From a bacterium (GTDB taxonomy: Bacteria; CG03), in the NCBI GenBank assembly GCA_013791675.1, contig VMTI01000073.1:1-24118 (forward strand): a stretch of DNA of 24,118 nt. The letters run 5' to 3'. The notes under the pieces were generated by a model that did not search any database, was not told where the DNA came from, and worked only from the letters and a program-made list of their open reading frames with translations. Below are positions 15,849 to 21,976 of the stretch, in pieces. The position numbers were made by a program, and so were the translations under genes. The number at the start of each line of letters is the position of its first letter. The stretch's first letter is position 1.

Positions 15849-17330
15849 TTATTTCTTTTTAGTTTTCGGCTGTTCTTTTTTGATTAATTTTATTTCGTCT
15901 TTCGCGAATCTGTTATTAGGATTGATAATCAGTATATCCTTGCAATTTTGCAGCGCCAAATCGTACTGGCCGAGTTCCCTATGTGTCTCGGACAAATTTA
16001 ACAGCGCTAGTGCTTCGAATTCTCTCGGATATGCTTGTCTGGCTTTCTCAAACCACTTCACCGCTTCATTTAATTGTCCCTTCTTTTTCTCAAACCTTCC
16101 TTTTAAAATAAAAATTCCGGAATGGTCTCTTTCTTTTAACAGTCCATCTATAAGCGCTCCCGCAGTATTCCACTTATCATCTGAATTAATTAATATATTG
16201 GCTTTATATCGTTTATGCTCATAGCTTTTCGGATATTTTTTGATTTCTTTTGCTACAAAAATTAATCCTTTATTGACATATGCGCTCTTTTTCTTATGCT
16301 CTTTTTTATAGTCATATGCACTAACAAGCATGCTGTAAACTCTTGCGCATGACATGGAAAGATCTAAATCTTTGCTTCTCTCCAAAGCCGTTTCACAGTA
16401 AGAAATCGCTTTATCCATTATCACCCGTGTAATAAAACAGCTGAGCATACGCTATACTTGCTTCCGCATATAAGAGAGTTGTTCCGTCAACTAATTCATC
16501 CAAAGATTTTAGTTTTTCTAAAGCTTTGTCATATTCTCCGATTCTTAATTTGTGGCCAAAAACTCATAAAATAAACAACTCTTTTTTGGTATTTTTTATC
16601 CGCATAAGTTAACGCAATTTGGTACTGTTTAACTGCCTTTGAATACATCCCTTTTACATAATAGTTATATCCTTGATCCTTATATAAGGACGATAGGCTA
16701 TTATTATCTAAATCCTTTTTGTTTTTGAACATAGTATTGGCAAGGTCAAACGCGCTTTCATAATTCTCCATATTTGAATAAGTGCTCATTAAAGACAAAT
16801 TAAGTTGATTAGTCTCCGCGGCGGCTTCAAGTCCTTTCTTCAGAATTCGATAAGCGGACTCATAATCATATGCTTGTTCTTTATAATAGGAAGCCGCGAA
16901 AATATAACCTCGTTCATCTTCAGGAAAATATTCAATGATCTGCTGCGCAATTTTAAAAGCGCTTGCTGCGTCTCCGATTTTTGTATATATAAAATACATA
17001 TTGAATATATGACCATTCATTACTATAATAAAGTTCTATGCATTTCTTGAAATTTTTTATTGCATCTTCATAATTTTCTAGTTTTTTTTCGCAATATCCG
17101 AGATTATCATAATACTTCCATTGCCCGTATCTAGATAGGTCGTCTTTCTTGATTTTCAATAATTCCTTTTTGGCGCTACTATATTCTTTCTTCCTGACAA
17201 ATTTTACCACTTCTGAGAAAACCTCTCTCTCATACGGTTGCATCTCGTCTGAATGCGCAAGTTGTCCGCTTGCGGACATAATAATCAAAACGCAAAAAAC
17301 AAATTTCCAGCCTATTTTAGAATTTATCAT
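15849..17330 (-). pseudogene. TPR-repeat exported protein, broken by three +1 frameshifts
   Basis: Read on the minus strand from ATG 17330, a signal peptide (MINSKIGWKFVFCVLIIMSA) is followed by about 470 codons of tetratricopeptide repeats, for example YDNLGYCEKKLENYEDAIKN, GEYDKALEKLKSL and GQLNEAVKWFEKA. The frame changes three times. The first change is around 16978-17005 near an A-run and TATATATA. The second is at the five-base T run (minus strand) 16558-16562. The third is around 16417-16421. Each is a +1 shift, so the last segment returns to the first frame. Apart from the shifts I see no stop codons, so decay is recent or the indels are sequence errors. The protein would be periplasmic or a lipoprotein-like scaffold; specific role unknown. 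Confidence 0.75.
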
Positions 17331-17337
17331 TTGCACA

Positions 17338-17343
17338 ATTGTA
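17338..17343 (-). promoter_or_regulatory. Candidate extended -10 box for the TPR gene
   Basis: Minus-strand TACAAT preceded by TGC (extended -10 form) sits seven bases before the chosen ATG at 17330. No convincing -35 is visible. Predicted initiation would be at or just before the ATG. Confidence 0.35.
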
Positions 17344-17393
17344 GCAAAAATATAGAAACAATGAGCGAAAATTTCCATAAGCCTTCGCTGTTG

Positions 17394-17423
17394 TTGAACA
17401 GGAAGGGGATGTTTTGGTATTAT
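17394..17423 (+). promoter_or_regulatory. Promoter of the metH relic
   Basis: TTGAAC (17394-17399) and TATTAT (17418-17423) are 18 bases apart. Initiation about seven bases on falls at 17430, one base before the ATG at 17431, with no Shine-Dalgarno sequence. The promoter has survived although the gene has not, and may now drive the downstream YhcH-family gene. Confidence 0.5.
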
Positions 17424-17430
17424 ACAAATT

Positions 17431-17774
17431 ATGAAACGATTTGATTTTCTTAAAACGCTGAAAGAGCAGCTTGTTATTTTAGACGGCGCGATGGGTACGA
17501 TGCTTCCGGACGCTTCTTTAACGAGCGCTGATTTCTGCGGACTTTAACGCCGGATTTGAACGAACTTGAAATTAATTATAAATCCCTGAAAAGGCTCAAC
17601 TGGAAGATGCCGAAAACTGATGAAAGTGAATTCCGTGAAAAAGCGCGGACGTGGCTTACCCTTGCCCGGAAAAACAAATGGATTGTGCCTAAGGGGATAA
17701 TTGCCGTGTTCCCCTGCGAAGCCTGCGGCTCAAAACTTTTTATATACGACCCGGTCCAGTGTGATAAAATTTAG
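17431..17774 (+). pseudogene. metH: Relic of cobalamin-dependent methionine synthase (metH), large internal deletion
   Basis: The 5' part encodes 38 residues containing KEQLVILDGAMGTML, the first strand of the MetH homocysteine-binding barrel, and stops at TAA 17545-17547. One frame over, the sequence continues as LTPDLNELEINYKSLKRLNW and then KARTWLTLARKNKWIVPKGI and FPCEACGSKLFIYDP. The latter two pieces resemble the MetH C-terminal SAM-binding activation domain. A normal MetH has over 800 residues, so nearly the whole barrel, folate and B12 domains are gone, and the two remnants are out of frame. A separate small gene from TTG 17556 is possible but less likely. Confidence 0.72.
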
Positions 17775-17791
17775 GGGTAAAGGGAAAAATA

Positions 17792-18238
17792 ATGATAATA
17801 GATAAAATTGAAAATTCTAAACTATATGTAAATCTTGGGGCAAAAATAGCTAAATCATTTGCTTATATAAATGAAACGGATTTGTCCCGAATAGCGGTAG
17901 GTAAATATGAAATTGATAATGGCAATATTTTTGCAATTGTTCAAAAATACGATACAAGAGATCAATCTGAATGTAAACTGGAAGGACATTGGAAGCATAT
18001 GGATATTCAATATATCATTTCCGGAGTCGAACTTATTGGAGTAGCGACCTTGATAAATCAAATCCCCGTCTATAGAAATGAAGAAGAAGATTACGCTTTA
18101 TTTGAGGGTGATTCCACCTTACTTAGAGTTGAGACAGGAATGTTCGCAATATTTTTCCCCGATGATCTTCATATGCCCGGTGTTAAATTAAACCAAATCT
18201 CTCCAGTGAAGAAAGTTGTAGTAAAAGTGCGGATTTGA
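17792..18238 (+). CDS. YhcH/YjgK/YiaL-family protein
   Basis: The 148-aa product matches the YhcH/YjgK/YiaL (DUF386) cupin-like family in length and motifs: a central KLEGHWKHMDIQYIISGVE and the C-terminal FFPDDLHMPG followed by VKKVVVKV. Some members act as sugar anomerases or help sialic acid and ketogulonate use; the His residues in these motifs are the usual metal ligands. The ATG has an AAGGG ribosome site about eight bases upstream and lies 17 bases after the metH relic. No sugar-use genes are nearby, so the substrate is unknown. The gene looks intact, and its DNA is AT-rich like its decayed neighbours. Confidence 0.88.
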   Translation: MIIDKIENSKLYVNLGAKIAKSFAYINETDLSRIAVGKYEIDNGNIFAIVQKYDTRDQSECKLEGHWKHMDIQYIISGVELIGVATLINQIPVYRNEEEDYALFEGDSTLLRVETGMFAIFFPDDLHMPGVKLNQISPVKKVVVKVRI

Positions 18239-18332
18239 AAATCAATTAGCTGAGTCCGGTACCGCATGAAAATATAAGCCCTCTCTCTCAAAAAACACTT
18301 TTGATTCTTCGATAACACTAACGTCTCTTAAA

Positions 18333-18362
18333 TTGACAATGAGGACTTTTATTTGATAGATT
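18333..18362 (+). promoter_or_regulatory. Promoter of the tRNA-Cys/tRNA-Val unit
   Basis: TTGACA (18333-18338) is followed after 18 bases by TAGATT (18357-18362), preceded by TGA, an extended -10 arrangement. It lies 14 bases before tRNA-Cys and may serve tRNA-Cys, tRNA-Val, the HTH gene and thrS. The rest of the 18239-18376 gap shows nothing clear. Confidence 0.55.
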
Positions 18363-18376
18363 TACCTCTGAAAAGC

Positions 18377-18449
18377 GGCGCGGTACCCAAGTGGCTAAGG
18401 GAGAAGTCTGCAAAACTTCCATCCGTCGGTTCGAATCCGACCCGTGCCT
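18377..18449 (+). tRNA. tRNA-Cys (anticodon GCA)
   Basis: A 73-nt cloverleaf has acceptor strands GGCGCGG/CCGTGCC and anticodon arm GAAGT-CTGCAAA-ACTTC. Its T arm is GTCGG-TTCGAAT-CCGAC. Discriminator T73 fits cysteine tRNAs. CCA is not encoded. Confidence 0.95.
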
Positions 18450-18475
18450 TAAAATTGTGATGATTTGGTTATACG

Positions 18476-18536
18476 TTCTGCCTATCGGTTTATTTGCTAA
18501 AGGCCTGGTATCGGAGCGAACCGCGTTACGGCAGAA
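18476..18536 (+). other. Imperfect dyad in the spacer between two tRNAs
   Basis: TTCTGCC (18476-18482) and GGCAGAA (18530-18536) are perfect inverted repeats. Inside them CGGTT (18486-18490) and AACCG (18519-18523) also pair, so a 61-nt stem-loop is possible. TATCGG occurs twice inside it. There is no T-run, so it is not a standard terminator. It could be a processing structure or a decayed element. Confidence 0.4.
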
Positions 18537-18559
18537 ATAAGCGAGTATGAAATATTAGC

Positions 18560-18633
18560 GGGTGCGTAGCTCAGTTGGTTAGAGTATCGCCTTGACATGG
18601 CGGGGGTCGCAGGTTCGAATCCTGCCGCACCCA
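18560..18633 (+). tRNA. tRNA-Val (anticodon GAC)
   Basis: A 74-nt cloverleaf has acceptor strands GGGTGCG/CGCACCC, anticodon arm TCGCC-TTGACAT-GGCGG and T arm GCAGG-TTCGAAT-CCTGC, with discriminator A. CCA is not encoded. The next gene's ATG is 12 bases after its 3' end. Confidence 0.96.
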
Positions 18634-18645
18634 ATTATAGATTTT

Positions 18646-19257
18646 ATGAAAAAAAACGTTCTTATAAAATTTTATGTTAACAAACGGTTATCAATGGTGG
18701 AAACGGCAGTTTGCTTGAATACAACGCCGTCCAAAATTTATTATTGGTTAAAAAAATATGACATCCCTCGCCGTTCTCGAAGCCAAAGCGCTTATATTAA
18801 GCATAATCCCGGATGGAATCCGTTTAAAATCAAACAAAAATTAAGCTCAGAAGAAAAGCAAATGAGTATAGCTGCTCTTATGCTTTATTGGGCAGAAGGA
18901 AATAAAAGCAAGAAAAGCGTGGTGCAGATTGGCAATCTTGATTATAAAATATTAAAGATTTTTTTGATTTTTTTACGAAGAATTTGCCGCGTTAAAGAAG
19001 ACAAAATAATTCTTTATGTCAGACTTCATCATAAATTTGATGCTTCAAAAGCTCAAAAATATTGGTCAGATAAGCTATCTCTTTCTTTAGATCAAATTCG
19101 GATGTATAAACATAGAGATGAGAGGAGCAAATTTAATAAACAGTGGTCGCAAAATGGTATTGCCATGCTTCAATTCAGCAACACGGAGCTTAAAAAATTA
19201 TTTGACAAAAAAATAGACAGCGTATATAAAGGGATTTTAAAAAATGAACGAAAATAA
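18646..19257 (+). CDS. Uncharacterised HTH protein with a LAGLIDADG-like region
   Basis: The product is 203 aa. Residues ~5-45 form a helix-turn-helix of the resolvase/homeodomain type (LSMVETAVCLNTTPSKIYYW). A second region contains ALMLYWAEGNKSKK, a spaced IGNLDYKILKIFLIFLRR, then LHHKFDASKAQKYWSD. It ends with GIAMLQFSNTELKKLFDKKI. From memory, this layout recurs in small uncharacterised proteins of candidate-phylum genomes; the AEG-containing helix recalls a LAGLIDADG motif, so a homing-endonuclease or regulator origin is possible but unproven. A longer frame starts inside tRNA-Val, so I chose ATG 18646. The 3' end overlaps thrS by 14 bases. The gene sits between tRNA-Val and thrS. Confidence 0.72.
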   Translation: MKKNVLIKFYVNKRLSMVETAVCLNTTPSKIYYWLKKYDIPRRSRSQSAYIKHNPGWNPFKIKQKLSSEEKQMSIAALMLYWAEGNKSKKSVVQIGNLDYKILKIFLIFLRRICRVKEDKIILYVRLHHKFDASKAQKYWSDKLSLSLDQIRMYKHRDERSKFNKQWSQNGIAMLQFSNTELKKLFDKKIDSVYKGILKNERK

Positions 19258-20977
19258 ATATTCTCTTGACACTTTGAGGCATTCGGCCGCGCACATCATG
19301 GCCTATGCCGTGCAGCGTCTGTATAAAGACGTTAAATTTGCCATCGGCCCTTCTATAGAAAACGGTTTTTACTATGATTTTGACCTCGAAACCGCCATAA
19401 ATCCGGAAGATTTTAAAAAGATTTCCGATGAGATAGAAAAAATTGTTAAAGAGAAAGTGCCTTTCAGGCGATATGTTATGAAAAAAGACAAAGCGCTGGA
19501 ATTCTTCGCGGCAAAAGGCCAAATATATAAAATGGAACTTATAAACGGCATTACAGATGAGGAAGTGACCTTTTATGAGTTGGGGGATTTCACGGACATG
19601 TGCCGCGGGCCTCACATTGAAAATGCGCACGAACTCAGAAATTTCAAGCTGATTGATATAGCCGGCGCTTACTGGCGGGGTTCTGAAAAAAACAAAATGC
19701 TGCAACGCATATACGGCACCGCGTTTTTCACGAAAGATGAGCTTATGAATTATGTAAAATTCCGCGAGGAAGCGAAAAAACGCGATCACAGAGTAATAGG
19801 CAAACATCTTTTCAGCATACATCCCGAATCAGGGGCTGGCCTCATACACTGGCACCCCGATGGAGCGCAGCTTCTGGATACAATAGAAAGTTTTTGGAAA
19901 AAAGAACATTTGCTTAACGGCTATCAGCTAGTGAGAACGCCGCATATAGCCAGCGAGGAGCTTTACCGCATTTCCGGCCATCTGCAGAATTATGCTGATA
20001 TGATGTATTCAAGCATGGACATAGAAGGCAAGCCCTACAGAGTGAGGCCGATGAACTGCCCGGGGCACATAAAGATATATTCAAGTTCGCTGCATTCATA
20101 CAGGGACCTTCCGGTGAGGATTGCCGAGTTGGGAACGGTTTATAGGTTTGAAAAAAGCGGCGTGCTTCACGGCCTGCTGAGGGTGAGAGGATTTACGATT
20201 GACGATGCCCATATCATAGTGGAAAAAGAGCAGGTGATGGAAGAAATATGCCGGGTTTTTGAGTTTACGCTGAAAATTCTTTCGGCTTTTGGTTTTAATG
20301 AGTTCAAAGTTTATATATCAACCCGCCCCGAAAAGAAATATGTCGGTGAGTTGAAAGACTGGCTTGTAGCTGAGGAATCTCTCAAAAAAGCTGTTGAGTC
20401 AAAAAAGATAGAATATGAAATAGATGAAGGCGGCGGTGCTTTCTACGGCCCCAAAATAGATGTTAAGATAAAAGATGCCCTTGGCAGATTTTGGCAGTGC
20501 TCCACTATACAGTTTGATTTTAATCTTCCTGAGAGATTTTCGGTTTTTTATATAGACGAGAAAGGCGAGAAAAAAACGCCTTTTATGATACACCGCGCGA
20601 TTTTCGGCTCCATTGAGAGATTTGTGGGAATGCTCACCGAGCAATATTCCGCGAATTTTCCCGTGTGGCTGTCTCCGCAGCAGCTCAGGATTTTGACCAT
20701 AAGCGATAAGCATGAACCGGCGGCGGAAGAAATGCTTAAGAAATTAGTCAATGCCGGAATCAGGGCATCGCTTGACAGCAAAAATCTTAGCTTGAACAAA
20801 AAAATTAGAAACGCGATTAAGGAACATGTGTCTTATATAGGAATAATAGGCGATAAAGAAGCTGAAAGCGGCAGAATTTCAATCAGAGACAGAAAAGCTG
20901 ATATAGGTTCTTTTAGCAGCGACGAACTGATTGAAAAATTTCGGTATAGCTGTGAAACCAAAGCGGAAAAATTATAG
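19244..20977 (+). CDS. thrS: Threonyl-tRNA synthetase lacking the TGS domain
   Basis: ThrRS charges tRNA-Thr and edits misplaced serine. The 577-aa product starts directly at the editing domain with HSAAH (His13, His17) and CRGPH (Cys120, His124). The class II catalytic core includes MNCPGH (zinc ligand Cys272), the RFEKSG region, DDAHIIV and MIHRAIFGSIERF. A C-terminal anticodon-binding domain follows (LRILTISDKHEPAAEE onward). Typical ThrRS is about 640 aa with an N-terminal TGS domain of about 60 residues, which is absent here. The ATG is preceded by AAGGGA at about nine bases, inside the upstream HTH gene that it overlaps by 14 bases. All zinc and editing residues are present. Confidence 0.97.
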   Translation: MNENKYSLDTLRHSAAHIMAYAVQRLYKDVKFAIGPSIENGFYYDFDLETAINPEDFKKISDEIEKIVKEKVPFRRYVMKKDKALEFFAAKGQIYKMELINGITDEEVTFYELGDFTDMCRGPHIENAHELRNFKLIDIAGAYWRGSEKNKMLQRIYGTAFFTKDELMNYVKFREEAKKRDHRVIGKHLFSIHPESGAGLIHWHPDGAQLLDTIESFWKKEHLLNGYQLVRTPHIASEELYRISGHLQNYADMMYSSMDIEGKPYRVRPMNCPGHIKIYSSSLHSYRDLPVRIAELGTVYRFEKSGVLHGLLRVRGFTIDDAHIIVEKEQVMEEICRVFEFTLKILSAFGFNEFKVYISTRPEKKYVGELKDWLVAEESLKKAVESKKIEYEIDEGGGAFYGPKIDVKIKDALGRFWQCSTIQFDFNLPERFSVFYIDEKGEKKTPFMIHRAIFGSIERFVGMLTEQYSANFPVWLSPQQLRILTISDKHEPAAEEMLKKLVNAGIRASLDSKNLSLNKKIRNAIKEHVSYIGIIGDKEAESGRISIRDRKADIGSFSSDELIEKFRYSCETKAEKL

Positions 20978-20995
20978 TGGGGTCAGGTCTTGACA
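20978..20995 (+). repeat. Possible end motif of a dispersed element (GGGGTCAGGTCTTGACA)
   Basis: Directly after the thrS stop the sequence reads TGGGGTCAGGTCTTGACA. From memory, this string recurs in many environmental genomes next to IS200-like or REP-associated transposase genes; no transposase is present here. Its last six bases form the -35 of the pta promoter. I cannot confirm copies elsewhere from this window. Confidence 0.35.
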
Positions 20996-21018
20996 ATTCG
21001 CAAGTATGAAGGTATACT
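20990..21018 (+). promoter_or_regulatory. Sigma70-type promoter of pta
   Basis: TTGACA (20990-20995) and TATACT (21013-21018) are separated by 17 bases. A second TATAAT overlaps at 21018-21023. Predicted initiation near 21025 leaves about four bases before the ATG at 21029, so the pta mRNA is probably leaderless. Confidence 0.75.
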
Positions 21019-21028
21019 ATAATTGGAA

Positions 21029-21976
21029 ATGTTAGATATATTAGAAAACCTGAAACAGACTGCAAAAAAATCGCCTAAGCGCATTATTTTTCCTGAGGGC
21101 GATGATGAACGCGTAATTCGCGCGGCACAGGTTTTAGCAAAAGAAAAACTTGCGGAGCCGGTGCTTGTGCGAAGAGATGCCCTTCCCGGAATAGAATGCC
21201 TTAACCCCGGAACTGACCGCGGCTTGGACAAGCTGGTAGATGCTTTTTATTCCGCTAACGAAAAAAAATACGAATCGCGAGCGCTTGCCGCTGAAGCTCT
21301 CCGTTCACCTCTTTTTTACGCGGCGATGAAACTTAAGACCGGCGCGGTTGACGGTTTTGTCGGCGGAGCGGACAGCTCTACCTCCGAGACCGTCAGAGCG
21401 CTGCTGCGGTGCGTGGGATTAAAAAGCGGCGCTAAAATTCTTTCCAGTTTTTTTCTTATGATTATTAAAGACAAGAACCTTCTTTTCGCGGACTGCGCGA
21501 TAATACCCTCTCCTAGTTCGGAACAGCTTGCGGATATAGCTCTTCAGACAGCGCAGTCATATAAAACTTTCGTAGGGGACGAAGCAAAAGTCGCGCTGTT
21601 GTCATTTTCAACACTGGGTTCGGCAACGGCTCTCTCGCCCGGCAAGGTCCGGCGGGCGTATGAAATACTAAAAAATGAAAAACGTGATTTTGAGTTTGTG
21701 GGCGAGATTCAGGCCGATGCGGCGCTGGTGCCCGAAATAGCCGTTAAAAAAACCGCCGGAGTGTGGAAAGGCTCGGCAAATGTTCTAATATTCCCGGATT
21801 TAAACAGCGGCAATATTGGATATAAACTTGTTGAGCGGCTTGCGGGGGCCTCAGCCATAGGGCCGATTCTGCAGGGGTTGGCGAAACCGGGCAACGACCT
21901 TTCGCGCGGTTGCTCAGAATTTGATATAATCAGCGTAGCGGTTTTTACCGCGGTGCAATGCGGAGCAAATAACTAA
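21029..21976 (+). CDS. pta: Phosphate acetyltransferase (PTA_PTB family)
   Basis: Pta interconverts acetyl-CoA and acetyl phosphate, usually with acetate kinase, in acetate production or use. The 315-aa product is the short single-domain form: KRIIFPEGDDERVIRAA near the start, GFVGGADSSTSETVRA, FADCAIIPSPSSEQLADIA, LSFSTLGSA, GEIQADAALVP, and NVLIFPDLNSGNIGYKLVER near the end, all signatures of the family. ATG 21029 is chosen; an in-frame TTG at 21023 lies nearly at the predicted transcription start. No ackA is seen in the window. The stop overlaps the pilB start by one base (TAATG), so metabolic and pilus genes are joined in one transcript, an unusual pairing. Phosphate butyryltransferase is a less likely alternative. 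Confidence 0.92.
   Translation: MLDILENLKQTAKKSPKRIIFPEGDDERVIRAAQVLAKEKLAEPVLVRRDALPGIECLNPGTDRGLDKLVDAFYSANEKKYESRALAAEALRSPLFYAAMKLKTGAVDGFVGGADSSTSETVRALLRCVGLKSGAKILSSFFLMIIKDKNLLFADCAIIPSPSSEQLADIALQTAQSYKTFVGDEAKVALLSFSTLGSATALSPGKVRRAYEILKNEKRDFEFVGEIQADAALVPEIAVKKTAGVWKGSANVLIFPDLNSGNIGYKLVERLAGASAIGPILQGLAKPGNDLSRGCSEFDIISVAVFTAVQCGANN

Noticed and set aside
15849..17330. Programmed frameshifting or three separate TPR genes
   Set aside because: The segments join smoothly into one TPR protein with one signal peptide, the inner segments lack ribosome sites, and three +1 events in one gene are not a known programmed pattern.
17556..17774. Independent 72-aa gene with a zinc-like CEAC motif
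   Set aside because: The sequence lines up better with the MetH activation domain, starts only at a TTG without a ribosome site, and follows a MetH N-terminal fragment.
18592..18645. Upstream extension of the HTH gene into tRNA-Val
   Set aside because: The extra 18 codons read through the anticodon and T arms of tRNA-Val; the ATG at 18646 after the tRNA is the sensible start.
18560..19257. tRNA-Val as attachment site of an integrated island
   Set aside because: I see no repeated copy of the tRNA-Val 3' end downstream and no integrase gene, so a classic island is not supported.
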